Assembly (NCBI RefSeq): GCF_009176305.1
Contig: NZ_BLAJ01000004.1
Location: 434,001 to 498,000, forward strand
Length of the DNA stretch: 64,000 bases
Reading direction: 5' to 3'
From: Martinezella dioscoreae
GTDB taxonomy: Bacteria; Pseudomonadota; Alphaproteobacteria; Rhizobiales; Rhizobiaceae
Numbering within the stretch: the stretch's first letter is position 1; each line of letters starts with the position of its first letter. Below, one piece after another: positions 17,763 to 26,890 of the stretch. A model generated the notes under the pieces. It made no database searches and had not been told where the DNA came from. It saw only the letters and a program-made list of their open reading frames with translations. A program made the translations under genes and the position numbers.

Positions 17763-18434
17763 ATGCGCATTCTGATTGCTGAAGATGAGCCCAGTATCGT
17801 GGCGGACATGCGCCGCTGCCTGGAGGATCAGCATTATGTCGTCTCGAGCGTGAGCAACGGAGAGGAAGCTTGGTATCGTGGCGATATCGAGCACTTTGAT
17901 CTTGTCATACTCGATCTCGGACTTCCAAAGCTTGATGGCCTGACGGTTCTGCGGCGCTGGCGCGCAGAAAAACGGGGTATGCCTGTTATCATACTGACGG
18001 CGCGCGACGGCTGGCGCGACAAGGTCGACGGCATGGATGCGGGTGCCGATGACTATCTGACCAAGCCCTTCCGTATGGAGGAGCTTCTGGCCCGCGTGCG
18101 CGCCCTCATGCGCCGCGCCGCCGGGCAATCTTCTCCCATCCTTTCCAATGGCGTGCTGGAGCTCGACACGCGCCAGCGCACCGTCTCGTTCCGCGGTCAG
18201 CCCGTTCAGGTGACCGCGCTGGAATACCGGCTTCTTGCCTATCTGATGCACAATGCCGGCACGGTGCTTTCCCGAACGCAGATCGCCGACAGCATCTATG
18301 ACGAAGAGACGGAGCTTCTGTCGAACGCGCTCGAAGTGGTTGTCGCACGCCTCAGGCGCAAGTTCGACGGCACCGTCATCGAGACCCGGCGCGGCCAGGG
18401 CTACATTATCCCGCGCGAGGCGCCGCCGTCATGA
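17763..18434 (+). CDS. OmpR/PhoB-family response regulator, PhoP-like
   Basis: A 223-residue DNA-binding regulator. The receiver domain (1-118) has acidic residues near D8/E9, the phospho-acceptor D51 in VILDLGLPKLDG, a conserved Thr in IILTARD and Lys in DYLTKPF. The winged-helix domain (about 125-218) has LTALEYRLLAYLMHNAGTVL-like recognition-helix context and ends VIETRRGQGYII. It overlaps the kinase gene by 4 bases and follows the PepSY gene by 2. Together the three resemble PhoPQ-type envelope-sensing systems; FeuPQ of rhizobia is similar, but I do not assign that name. Confidence 0.87.
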   Translation: MRILIAEDEPSIVADMRRCLEDQHYVVSSVSNGEEAWYRGDIEHFDLVILDLGLPKLDGLTVLRRWRAEKRGMPVIILTARDGWRDKVDGMDAGADDYLTKPFRMEELLARVRALMRRAAGQSSPILSNGVLELDTRQRTVSFRGQPVQVTALEYRLLAYLMHNAGTVLSRTQIADSIYDEETELLSNALEVVVARLRRKFDGTVIETRRGQGYIIPREAPPS

Positions 18435-19816
18435 CACCGTTCTCGCTGCGAGGGCGGTTGCTGCTGGGTTCCGTGGTGGCGATCATCGTCGCAACCTTTC
18501 TGGCGGGGGTCGGCATCAATGCCATTTCCGGGCTGGCCGTCAGAGCTCTCGCCCTCTCGGAGATAGACGAGGAGTTGCGCGTTCTTCTCGCCGCGGTCGA
18601 TATCAATTCGTCGAATCAGCTCTTCCTTGATGACACGCCGACTGATCCCCGCTTCGGCATTCCGAATGGTGGCTTCTATTGGCAGGTCGGCCGCAATGGC
18701 ACTGTCGAGCTGCGCTCGCAATCGCTCTGGGAGCAGAATTTGCCTTGGCTGCGTGCCCGGCCTCGCGATGCCGGTCGGGCGACGGATATGAAAGGGCCAA
18801 ATGGCAGCCGTCTTCTCGCCGTCGAACGATCCATTTCGATCCCCTCGGCCACGGGCGACCAGATGGTTGATATCGTCATGGCGCTCGACAACAGCGAGCT
18901 TGCACCGGCGCGCTGGCGCTTCTTCTATGCCATGGCGCCCTCTCTTGGCGTGCTGTCAGTCGCCCTGATCGGGGCAGTCGTGGTATTCCTGCGATACGGG
19001 CTGCGGCCGCTCAATGACCTGCGCACGGCCCTGATGGCGGTGCAGGAGCGGTCCGCGCGCAAGATCACTGGTCAGTTTCCGCGAGAAGTACAGCCTCTCG
19101 TGGACGACCTCAACGGGCTGCTCGCATCGCGTGAAACCCAACTGACACAGGCGCGTGCGCGCGCCGGCGATCTCGCGCATGGCCTGAAGACCCCGCTCGC
19201 GGCGCTTGAGGCGACCGCGCGTATTCTCTCCGAAGAGGGGATGTCGGAGCGGGCCGCGGCGATCCAGACGGAGGTGAGCCGGATGGAGGCGCAGATCAAG
19301 CGAACGCTTGCGCAAACCCGCGCAAGCCTCGCCGCCGCCCATACCGTTGGCGTCATGGATGCCAGCGCCGATCTCCAGAAGATCATCTCGGTCATGCGGC
19401 GTCTCTCGGCCGAGCGGAAAATCGATTTCGAGCTCGTGGCGCCGCCGGAGATGTGGCTGGCGATCGACGAGGCGGATTTTGCCGACATTACCGGCAATCT
19501 GATCGACAATGCCAGGAAATGGACGGCCGGCAAGGTCAAGGTTCGCCTGTCGCAGTTGCCCGAGGGCGTGGAACTGTGCATCGAGGACGATGGCCCGGGC
19601 CTGCCCGAGGATGCGGAAATGGCTTTCATCCGGCGCGGCAGGCGACTCGACGAAAGCATCGCCGGAACCGGCTTCGGGCTGGCGATCGCCAAGGATCTGG
19701 TCGAAGCCTATGACGGCAAGCTAACGCTCGCCCGTTCCAGCCTCGGAGGGCTGTCCGTCACCGTCAATTTGCCGACGCGGCTGGTCAAGGATAAGCAGAC
19801 GGCGCTGGAGAACTAG
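18431..19816 (+). CDS. Sensor histidine kinase, PhoQ-like
   Basis: A 461-residue inner-membrane kinase. A transmembrane segment at about 10-35 and a second at about 168-188 flank a 130-residue periplasmic sensor. A HAMP-like linker follows, then the dimerisation domain with phospho-accepting His250 in DLAHGLKTPLAALEA. The ATPase domain has the N box NLIDNARKW, G1 DDGPGLP and G2 GTGFGLAI. It phosphorylates the response regulator encoded just upstream (ATGA overlap at 18431). Envelope stress, cations or peptides are plausible signals from family precedent. The operon ends at a strong hairpin at 19839-19871. Confidence 0.87.
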   Translation: MTPFSLRGRLLLGSVVAIIVATFLAGVGINAISGLAVRALALSEIDEELRVLLAAVDINSSNQLFLDDTPTDPRFGIPNGGFYWQVGRNGTVELRSQSLWEQNLPWLRARPRDAGRATDMKGPNGSRLLAVERSISIPSATGDQMVDIVMALDNSELAPARWRFFYAMAPSLGVLSVALIGAVVVFLRYGLRPLNDLRTALMAVQERSARKITGQFPREVQPLVDDLNGLLASRETQLTQARARAGDLAHGLKTPLAALEATARILSEEGMSERAAAIQTEVSRMEAQIKRTLAQTRASLAAAHTVGVMDASADLQKIISVMRRLSAERKIDFELVAPPEMWLAIDEADFADITGNLIDNARKWTAGKVKVRLSQLPEGVELCIEDDGPGLPEDAEMAFIRRGRRLDESIAGTGFGLAIAKDLVEAYDGKLTLARSSLGGLSVTVNLPTRLVKDKQTALEN

Positions 19817-19838
19817 TTCGCTATAGGCTCAAGCATTG

Positions 19839-19871
19839 CCGCCCGCCTTCTTGCTTTCGCAAGGCGGGCGG
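19839..19871. terminator. Bidirectional terminator hairpin
   Basis: CCGCCCGCCTT (19839-19849) pairs perfectly over 11 bp with AAGGCGGGCGG (19861-19871) across an 11-base loop rich in pyrimidines. It sits 23 bp after the sensor-kinase stop and 27 bp before the stop of the convergent chemoreceptor gene, so it can serve both. The T-runs are short. Confidence 0.75.
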
Positions 19872-19897
19872 ACGGATTGAATTTGGACCTTGTCGCC

Positions 19898-21985
19898 TCA
19901 GGCCGCGCGTCGGGTGCGTGTTTCGTTGGCGCCCTGCTCGCTAATGCGAAACTGTGCGAGCAGCTCGTTCAAGGTCGCGGCTTCCGACGCCAGACCGTGG
20001 CTCGCGGCCGTCTGTTGCTCGACCATGGCGGCGTTCTGCTGCGTGCCCTGATCCATGGTGTTGACCGCCGTATTGATCTCCTGCAGACCTGTCGACTGTT
20101 CGCGCGAGGCTCGCACGATCGCTTCGATATTGCGGTTGATCTCCTGAACGTCCCGCACGATCACCTCAAGCGCTTCGCCCGTCTGGTTAACAAGGGTAAC
20201 GCCGTTCTTGACCTGCTCGCCGGAGGCGGTGATCAGGGATTTGATCTCCTTTGCCGCCTGCGCGGAGCGCTGTGCGAGCTCGCGGACTTCCTGCGCGACC
20301 ACGGCAAAGCCCTTGCCCGCCTCGCCGGCACGGGCTGCTTCGACACCGGCATTCAGCGCCAGAAGATTGGTCTGGAAGGCGATGTCGTCGATGACGCCGA
20401 TGATGTTGGAGATCTCGCCGGAGGATTTTTCGATCATGTTCATGGCGCCGACGGCCTTTTCGACGATCTCGCCGGATTTTTCCGCGCCGCCGCGGGCTCG
20501 CGTGACGAGTTGGCCGACTTCTTCCGCCCGGCGGGCACTATCCTTGACCGTTGTCGTGATTTCCTCGAGGGCTGCCGCGGTCTCCTCGACAGAAGCGGCC
20601 TGTTGCTCGGTGCGGCGTGCAAGATTATCCGCGGCGGCGCGGATTTCTCCCGCACCGGTGTCGATTGCCTGGGCATTGCGCCCGACGGTCGCCATGGCGT
20701 CGTGGAGCCGTGCCACCGACGTATTGAAGTCGGTTCTCAGGCGGTCGAGATCACCGGCAAAGGGAACGTTAATGCGATGGACGAGATCGCCATTGGCAAG
20801 ACGGCCAAGCCCATCGGCGAGCGACTGCACGGCGGAAGCGATCTGTTCCTCCTCAATGGCCCTGAGGGCTTCGCGGTCGCGCCGCTCCTGCTCGCTCAGC
20901 ATCCGCGTATCTTCGGCCTCCTTCGCAAGGCGACCACGCTGAATCATGTTGTCCCTGAAGACAGCGACCGCCGCGGCCATGCGCCCGAGCTCATCCTTGC
21001 GATCGGTTCCTGGAATTTCGGCGGAAACGTCACCGCCGGCAAGCTTGCCCATGGCGCTCGTCATCTGCAGGACCGGGCGGACTACCAATCTCGACAGCAG
21101 CATCGCCAAGACGCCGATCAGGGCGACGACGCCGATAGCGGTCGCGGCGGTCGCAGCAATCCGGAATTTGGCGACGCCGGCAAAAGCAGCGTCGCGGTCG
21201 ATCTGCACGCCGAGATACCAGTCGGTGCGCGGCAAGCCTTGAACGGGCAGGAAGCTGACAAGGACGGACTTGCCGTTGAAGATCGTTTCGGAAATGCCGG
21301 AGCCGATCGCAGGCGTTGCCTGCGGAAAGGCATCGGCGAGCTTCTTGGTGACCAGCTGCTGATTCTGATGGACAAGAATGGTTCCATCGTTCTTCACCAG
21401 GAATGCCGAACCTTTGCCGCCCATGGTGACCGACTTGATCATGGAGACGAGCGAACCGAGCGAGAAGTCGCTTGCGGCAACGCCGAACAGCTTGCCGTCG
21501 CGCTTGACCGGCATGGCGGCGCTGATGATGAGGTTGCCCGTCGAGGCGTCATTATAGGGATCGGTCAGGACCAGCTTGTCGGCCTTCACGGCATCCTTGT
21601 ACCAGGGCCGCTTGCGCGGGTCGTAATCCGCCGGAAGCGGCTGATTGGGAACGCTGGTGAAGACGCCCTGCTCGTCTCCGACATAGGTGGACATGAATTC
21701 GCGCAGCAGAACGGGATTGTCGAAGGCGCCGCTGATGCCAGCCGGATTTCCAGCCTTGGCGGCGGCATTGGCGGCAAGTTCGGTCAGCATGACGCGTGCG
21801 CCCAGCCAGTTCGAGATACTCTGCGACGCCTGAAGACCGGAGGATTCGATCTCTCCCTTGACCGCTTCGCTGGCGGCCGTGCGCTGAAGGCTGTCTATGT
21901 AAATTGAAAAACCGGAGAGGGCGGCGATGACGACCAGAGATGCCACCACCAAAATTTTCGTCATCAAATTGAAACGGGTTTGCAC
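19898..21985 (-). CDS. Methyl-accepting chemotaxis protein
   Basis: A 695-residue chemoreceptor. The first transmembrane helix is at about 11-30 (ILVVASLVVIAALSGFSIYI), then a periplasmic double-Cache sensor (about 35-290, with WYKDAVKADKLVLTDPYNDA), a second membrane helix at about 295-315, and a HAMP segment. The signalling domain ends in the hairpin tip FQTNLLALNAGVEAARAGEA. It relays ligand binding to CheA/CheW. Double-Cache sensors often bind amino acids or organic acids; the ligand is unknown. No che genes are nearby, and the C-terminus (ETRTRRAA) lacks a CheR-docking pentapeptide. Confidence 0.9.
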   Translation of the reverse strand: MQTRFNLMTKILVVASLVVIAALSGFSIYIDSLQRTAASEAVKGEIESSGLQASQSISNWLGARVMLTELAANAAAKAGNPAGISGAFDNPVLLREFMSTYVGDEQGVFTSVPNQPLPADYDPRKRPWYKDAVKADKLVLTDPYNDASTGNLIISAAMPVKRDGKLFGVAASDFSLGSLVSMIKSVTMGGKGSAFLVKNDGTILVHQNQQLVTKKLADAFPQATPAIGSGISETIFNGKSVLVSFLPVQGLPRTDWYLGVQIDRDAAFAGVAKFRIAATAATAIGVVALIGVLAMLLSRLVVRPVLQMTSAMGKLAGGDVSAEIPGTDRKDELGRMAAAVAVFRDNMIQRGRLAKEAEDTRMLSEQERRDREALRAIEEEQIASAVQSLADGLGRLANGDLVHRINVPFAGDLDRLRTDFNTSVARLHDAMATVGRNAQAIDTGAGEIRAAADNLARRTEQQAASVEETAAALEEITTTVKDSARRAEEVGQLVTRARGGAEKSGEIVEKAVGAMNMIEKSSGEISNIIGVIDDIAFQTNLLALNAGVEAARAGEAGKGFAVVAQEVRELAQRSAQAAKEIKSLITASGEQVKNGVTLVNQTGEALEVIVRDVQEINRNIEAIVRASREQSTGLQEINTAVNTMDQGTQQNAAMVEQQTAASHGLASEAATLNELLAQFRISEQGANETRTRRAA

Positions 21986-22218
21986 GGGATCGGTCCTTTA
22001 CGGTGATCCAGCGTGTCGATGATTGAAGAAGCCGACGCGCCGGATGGGCCAAACGTCATGGTCATTCCAGCAAATGCCGTCATGGCGCCGCGAATGTCTT
22101 GATGAGACATGCGGTCAGATATGCTTGAGAAGCGTTAAGGTGCCTTTAATCATGACCGATCGATGACCACTGGGGAAGAAGCAGGCAGCAGATGCCATAT
22201 TCTTAGCCCAATGAAACC

Positions 22219-23025
22219 TCAACCTGCGATAGCCTTCAGGTATCTCTCAGTAGAACGTTCCACCACGCGATTGCCGTCGATCTCGATCGTTCGACCGGGG
22301 AATGCACCGTATATCGCTTCGAACCGATAGGGTCGAACCGCTTCCGATATCGCCGTCACGGCCTTGGCGTCGAGCGGAACGAGGTTTGGGTAGCTGCGCA
22401 TGAAGCTGACGAACTGGCGGTCCATGGTCACCTGCATCGTGTCGCCGACGAAGAGCGCGCCGCGCCCGCCTTCGAGCCAAGGGCAATAGAGCACGCAACT
22501 GCCGTCGAAATGGCCGCCGCAACGGATCATGGTCGCCTGGCCAATCGACAGTGTCTCGCCTGTCCATGGATGTAGCGCCCCATCGCGCCTTTGCACCCAT
22601 TCGCTATCGTTGGCGTGGATATGGATCGGCACGCTGACGCCGGCGGCGCTCCATTCGGTCATCGACGAATAGAAATGAGGGTGGGAGATCGCGATCGCGC
22701 TTAAGCCGCCCATGGCGGTGATCCGTGCCTTGCTAGGCTCGTCGATAAGGCTGAGGCAGTCCCAGAGGATATTGCCGTCAGGTCCTTCGATCAGAAAGGC
22801 GCGCTGGCCAATGCCGAAATGAGGCGAGATCTGCAGACTGTGGACGCCTTCCGCTTCCTCGTTCCAGATTACCTCATGCTTCTGGCCGAGGCTCGCCATG
22901 TCTGTCCATTCCTGTCCCGATTGAGGTACGAACTGGCGCTCGTCTTCGCAGATTGGGCAGGCCAGAGGTGGTCCGTCGCCTTCGTCGAACTGTGTGCCGC
23001 ATGTGATGCAGATAAAATGCGTCAT
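22219..23025 (-). CDS. Rubredoxin-like/metallo-beta-lactamase-fold protein
   Basis: A 268-residue protein. Residues 1-35 carry CITCGTQFDEG and CPICEDE, four cysteines likely to bind zinc or iron as in rubredoxin-like knuckles. The rest is a metallo-beta-lactamase fold, with GNILWDCLSL, SHPHFYSSMTEW, GGHFDGSCVLY and LFVGDTMQVTMD. The usual HxHxDH is altered: HPH is present, but the following Asp-His is replaced by Ser-Ser, so one metal site may be incomplete. The start at 23025 follows GAGGAGTTCGAG. Function unknown. It is a single gene. Confidence 0.75.
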   Translation of the reverse strand: MTHFICITCGTQFDEGDGPPLACPICEDERQFVPQSGQEWTDMASLGQKHEVIWNEEAEGVHSLQISPHFGIGQRAFLIEGPDGNILWDCLSLIDEPSKARITAMGGLSAIAISHPHFYSSMTEWSAAGVSVPIHIHANDSEWVQRRDGALHPWTGETLSIGQATMIRCGGHFDGSCVLYCPWLEGGRGALFVGDTMQVTMDRQFVSFMRSYPNLVPLDAKAVTAISEAVRPYRFEAIYGAFPGRTIEIDGNRVVERSTERYLKAIAG

Positions 23026-23409
23026 CTCGAACTCCTCGCCAGTCTGTCTTTCCAGCCTGCGACCACGGACCCGCCGCACGGCAAGTGAAGGCTTCTGTGC
23101 TATATTGGCCAGACCTTGGACGGATCAAAGCAAAAAGGCGACGCAACAACCCTCAGACGATCTCGTTGGAGACAGAAAATCGTCGCTTTCAGGCCGACCT
23201 TTCTTGGGAAAATGGATATTCCTAACGAATGGTGGTAGGATTCATGGCAATCCTATATCTATGATTTTTAACGTAAAAATTCTTATTTCATCGATTTATG
23301 ACAATCTGACCTTGCAAAAGGCGCCAAGACAAAGAAACATAGTCGGCTAATGAAAGTTTAGATAATCGCGATATTGATGCCCAGCATCGTAGGCATATGG
23401 AGGACCACT
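23026..23409. other. Gene-free intergenic region before the Na/Pi transporter
   Basis: This 384-bp divergent region contains no convincing gene on either strand. The part at 23220-23350 is AT-rich compared with its surroundings and probably holds the promoter of the Na/Pi cotransporter. I did not find a clear Pho-box direct repeat, although phosphate control would be expected. Confidence 0.45.
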
Positions 23410-25095
23410 ATGGCGCTTATTCTCGGCCTCGTTGCTCTGGCCGGCCACATCGCCCTTCTGCTCTGGGGCACGCGCATGGTCCAGACCGGTATCCAGCGCA
23501 CATTCGGGCCTGATCTGCGCTCTTTTCTCGGCCGGGCGCTCAGCAATCGCACGAAGGCTTTTTTTGCGGGCATCGGTGTCACCGCCATCCTGCAGAGCAG
23601 TACGGCAACCGGCCTGATGGCCTCCGGCTTCGCGGCGGGCGGCCTGGTGGATCTCGTGCCGGCACTTGCCGTCATGCTGGGAGCCAATGTCGGCACGACC
23701 CTGATCGTTCAGGTGTTGTCTTTCAATGTCGCGGCGGCTTCGCCGGCGCTAATCCTGATCGGCGTGCTGATGTTCCGCCGAACCGGGAATTCACGCGTGC
23801 ACGATCTTGGCCGCGTCATGATTGGGCTTGGCTTCATGCTTCTGGCACTGCATCAGCTCCTCGACCTGATGACGCAGTATGAGGGGTCGAAGGCGCTCGC
23901 CTACGTCCTTGATGCGATCGCCGCGACGCCGGTGCTGAGTATGCTTCTCGCAGCTATTCTGACATGGGCCGCCCATTCCAGCGTGGCTGTGGTTCTGCTC
24001 ATCATGTCGCTTGCAAGCAAGGGGCTCATCGATGTCGATCAGGCCTTTGCTCTCGTTCTCGGTGCCAATCTCGGCACCGCGATCAACCCACTCATCGAAG
24101 GGCAGTCGGGAGCGGATCTATCGGTGAAGCGTTTGCCCATCGGCAATATGCTGACACGCATTGTCGGTGTGATCGCGATGATCGCCCTGTTGGAGCCAGC
24201 CGCACGTCTGTCGGCGATGATCGATGGCGACAGCGCCCGAGCTGTCGCCAATTTTCATACCGCCTTCAATGTCGTTTTGGCCGTGGTGTTCATGCCGCTA
24301 TTGCGGCCCTATGCCGATCTATTGACCAAATTGCTGCCGCGGAAGATCGACGAGGCCGATCCGACGCGCCCGAGATATCTTGATCCGGCGGCCAAGGAAA
24401 CGCCCGTGGTTGCTCTCGGCGCGGCAGCGCGCGAGGCGCTGAGACTGGTCGACGTGCTCTCGGAAATGCTTGCGGGCGCCAAGTCTGCCTTATCGGACAC
24501 GGATCGAAAGGCGCTGACGCGATTGCGATCGCTGGACAATATCCTCGACAGCCTGAACACGGCCGTAAAGACCTATCTGACATCGATCGATCCCGACGAG
24601 CTTGGAGAAGCCGACCGGCGGCGTCTGAACGAGATCCTGCTGTTTTCGATGAACATGGAACATGCCGGCGACGTGCTCGACCAGAACCTTCTGCCGCACC
24701 TGGCAAAACGCCTGCGTCGCGGTTTGAGTTTCTCGAAGGAAGGACAGCTCGAACTGGCGACATTGTTCGACCGATTGCAGTCGAACCTCCAGACGGCGGC
24801 TGCCCTGTTCATGACGCAGAATGAAAGTGCCGCCCGTATGCTGGCGGAGGAGAAGGTGATTTTCCGCAAGGCGGAGCGCGAGGGGACGGAAGCCCATTTC
24901 CAGCGCTTGCGCCAGGGCGGGATCGAGACCGCCGAGACCAGCTCGCTTCACCTCGACCTTCTGCGCGACCTCAAGCAGATCAATTCCCACCTCGTCGCCG
25001 CCGCAGCATATCCCGTTCTGGAGGAGCGCGGCGAACTCTTGCAAAGCCGGACGCCGAGCCCGGTGCCACCGGTTGCAGTGACTGCACATGACTAA
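23410..25095 (+). CDS. Na/Pi cotransporter-family protein with PhoU-like domain
   Basis: A 561-residue membrane protein. The N-terminal half holds two inverted Na/Pi-cotransporter repeats with the QSST motif (AILQSSTATGLMASGFAAGG) and its partner (WAAHSSVAVVLLIMSLASKG), each followed by GANxGT (GANVGTT, GANLGTA). The C-terminal half (about 340-540) is helical and PhoU-like, with ALTRLRSLDNILDSLNTAVK and FSMNMEHAGDVLDQNL. It probably moves phosphate with sodium across the inner membrane. ATG 23410 is preceded by TGGAGGACC; an earlier in-frame start at 23374 adds 12 residues without a binding site. Confidence 0.87.
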   Translation: MALILGLVALAGHIALLLWGTRMVQTGIQRTFGPDLRSFLGRALSNRTKAFFAGIGVTAILQSSTATGLMASGFAAGGLVDLVPALAVMLGANVGTTLIVQVLSFNVAAASPALILIGVLMFRRTGNSRVHDLGRVMIGLGFMLLALHQLLDLMTQYEGSKALAYVLDAIAATPVLSMLLAAILTWAAHSSVAVVLLIMSLASKGLIDVDQAFALVLGANLGTAINPLIEGQSGADLSVKRLPIGNMLTRIVGVIAMIALLEPAARLSAMIDGDSARAVANFHTAFNVVLAVVFMPLLRPYADLLTKLLPRKIDEADPTRPRYLDPAAKETPVVALGAAAREALRLVDVLSEMLAGAKSALSDTDRKALTRLRSLDNILDSLNTAVKTYLTSIDPDELGEADRRRLNEILLFSMNMEHAGDVLDQNLLPHLAKRLRRGLSFSKEGQLELATLFDRLQSNLQTAAALFMTQNESAARMLAEEKVIFRKAEREGTEAHFQRLRQGGIETAETSSLHLDLLRDLKQINSHLVAAAAYPVLEERGELLQSRTPSPVPPVAVTAHD

Positions 25096-25269
25096 AAGAT
25101 CTATTTCAGCCGTCTGTCGGGCGGTTGGGCCGGAATGCGCGGCGCCGATGTGGCTTCGATATGCCCATTGGTGACAGCTGCCCCGTCGGTCGCAGCGCTG
25201 CGCCATCAAAAGTTCCTTTGACTCCATCGTGAGAGCCATCGTGTAGGGAGGTAGTCAGCCAGATCGCTG

Positions 25270-25283
25270 GGACCTGCAGGTCC
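25270..25283. repeat. 14-bp perfect palindrome
   Basis: GGACCTGCAGGTCC at 25270-25283 is its own reverse complement. It lies in the 216-bp gap between the Na/Pi gene and the broken nucleotidyltransferase-HEPN gene. It could be a binding site or a chance palindrome; no flanking repeat supports a mobile-element end. Confidence 0.4.
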
Positions 25284-25311
25284 TGGCTTATGTGGGGACC
25301 CTGAGCCTTTA

Positions 25312-26043
25312 TCATAGATAGTCAGATACTCGCTTCTGTAGGACAGCGTCCGTCAGGGGGCTCGCCGCCAATTTCGTCGCGAAGGCGCGACCGGGATGGA
25401 GAACGTCCCACGGCGAGCGATATTGCGTCGCGACGGTCTGATGCAGGTCAAAGGCTGCTTCCTTGCCGTAACCACGACCCATGGCCTCCTTCGCCAGTTC
25501 GAAGCGATGCGTGGCGCTCGGGAACCAATGGCCGAAATGCCTGATCATTTCAGCCTCGACGACCTCTGGATCCTGCGGCTTGGGTTTGGCGCGGGGAAGA
25601 CCCGGCGTTTCGTAGAGCAGGATGCCGTCACGGGCGATGTCCACGAAGAAGGGTCAACCATACGCGAGCTGCTTATTGAGGTCCGTGACGGAATGAACGA
25701 TGAAGTTGACCGGCGTTGCCAGATGTCTGGTGACCGTCAGTTCCCGTAGGAAGCGATCGATACCCCGGTACCAGAAACGTGGATCGGCAAAGGTTTCAGT
25801 CGTAACGACGACGAGCAGGTTATATTCGGAACGACCATCGTTTTCGCGGTCCTCTACCCAGTCACAGCGTGCAAATGGGCTAAAGAGAAGCAGTTTGAGG
25901 ATACGTCCACCCTTCTCCGTGTCCGACAGTCTGCTCTTTTGCACGTCCTCGAATTCATCGAACAGGATTCGCGCGATCCGTTCCAGTTCACGACGCCTGT
26001 TCTCGGGAAGATGGCTGAGGCGTTCAGTAAGGGTCACAGACAC
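25312..26043 (-). pseudogene. Nucleotidyltransferase-HEPN fusion gene, interrupted by in-frame stop
   Basis: The minus-strand frame from GTG 26043 encodes an N-terminal minimal nucleotidyltransferase-like domain (RELERIARILFDEFEDVQKS, LLLFSPFARCDWVEDRENDG, YNLLVVV). It stops at TGA 25656-25654, right after DLNKQLAYG. The same frame resumes immediately with PFFVDIARDGILLYE and a HEPN-like region (EAAFDLHQTVATQY). Homologues, as I know them, have an Arg at this point (GRPFFVDI), so a CGA-to-TGA change would explain the break. The HEPN part also looks shortened after VATQYRSPW, where the usual hydrophobic helix is missing. A dead toxin-like or nucleotide-modifying gene is the best reading. Confidence 0.7.
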
Positions 26044-26106
26044 GGCAGCCCCCGGTGCAAATGTGCCGTGGAGGGCTTTGCCGTCTTATTTCCCCGAGCA
26101 GGCTTT

Positions 26107-26811
26107 TCATGATGCGCCGCCATTGGCTCCCGGGAGCCGGTCGCTTCCGGGCATGAAGAGACCCGGCTGTAGGGCTTGCCCGATGCGCACCAAATCGGCC
26201 AGCGCCGCGCTGACTTGCAGCGAGGGGAAGTCTGGGCCTTTGTCGAAGTGTTCGCCTCCGCACAAGATCACATCAAGCTTGCCGGCCACACCAGCAACCG
26301 TCGTGGCCGGCATGGCCATCAGGGCGTCGGCCAACTTCATTTCCATGCGGTCAGATTGGATCTCGGCTTTCTCGACACGACTATATCCCAAAGCGTCATC
26401 CAGACGATCCCAAACTTCCTGCCGTTCCCGGAAGGCGGCTATTGCTTGCGCCTTCACGGGCTCATGCCCGGCTGCATCGCCGCATATTCGGTCTATGTCT
26501 TCCAGGCTGAACGCACGCACCGGCTTCTTTTTTCCGGGCAGTGTGATTTCCACCTGCGGAAATCCGACGGCGGCGACCATCCTGCTTTCAAGGTCCAGCT
26601 GTATGTTCCAAAGCCGCTGCGTTTCATTGCGTGCCGCCAGCCATTGCCGCCAAAGGTCCAGCGCGGGATCGGAGACAACATCGCCGGCCAGCGCCTCGGC
26701 GGCGGCCGCGCCATAGTCGAACGGCCATGTCGCCGTGGCTGCCATCGTGCCCGTCAGCAACATCCTGCGCGTGACGGAAGACAAAGTCGTGTTATTGTCA
26801 GAATCAGCCAT
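26107..26811 (-). CDS. Tat-signal hypothetical protein
   Basis: A 234-residue protein with a twin-arginine-like leader (SSVTRRMLLTGTMAATATWP). The body is mostly helical: DPALDLWRQWLAARNETQRL, then VEITLPGKKKPVRAFSLEDI, RQEVWDRLDDALGYSRVEKA and the C-terminal ALADLVRIGQALQPGLFMPG. Similar proteins are scattered on rhizobial accessory DNA, but I know of no function. ATG 26811 is chosen for the signal. It is divergent from the XRE regulator, with a large palindrome between them. The GC and codon style are like the core genes. Confidence 0.55.
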   Translation of the reverse strand: MADSDNNTTLSSVTRRMLLTGTMAATATWPFDYGAAAAEALAGDVVSDPALDLWRQWLAARNETQRLWNIQLDLESRMVAAVGFPQVEITLPGKKKPVRAFSLEDIDRICGDAAGHEPVKAQAIAAFRERQEVWDRLDDALGYSRVEKAEIQSDRMEMKLADALMAMPATTVAGVAGKLDVILCGGEHFDKGPDFPSLQVSAALADLVRIGQALQPGLFMPGSDRLPGANGGAS

Positions 26812-26890
26812 GATCTGAGCTCCATACAGCTTGGTTGTGGTCAGGCTGGGCGCGGTGCGCGAACACCGTGTTCAGCCGCGTTAAGGGCGA

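Noticed and set aside
19877..21907. Long plus-strand open frame (676 codons) opposite the chemoreceptor
   Set aside because: It is antisense to a chemoreceptor with all expected domains. The reading is rich in Arg, His, Asp and Gly from reversed GC-rich codons and shows no family motif.
25270..25283. GGACCTGCAGGTCC palindrome as an attachment site or insertion scar
   Set aside because: No second copy, flanking target duplication or recombinase gene was found, so it is listed only as a palindrome.
25654..25656. In-frame TGA read as selenocysteine
   Set aside because: The protein family has no selenoproteins that I know of, no SECIS-like hairpin is evident, and the downstream HEPN half also looks damaged. 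A nonsense mutation is simpler.
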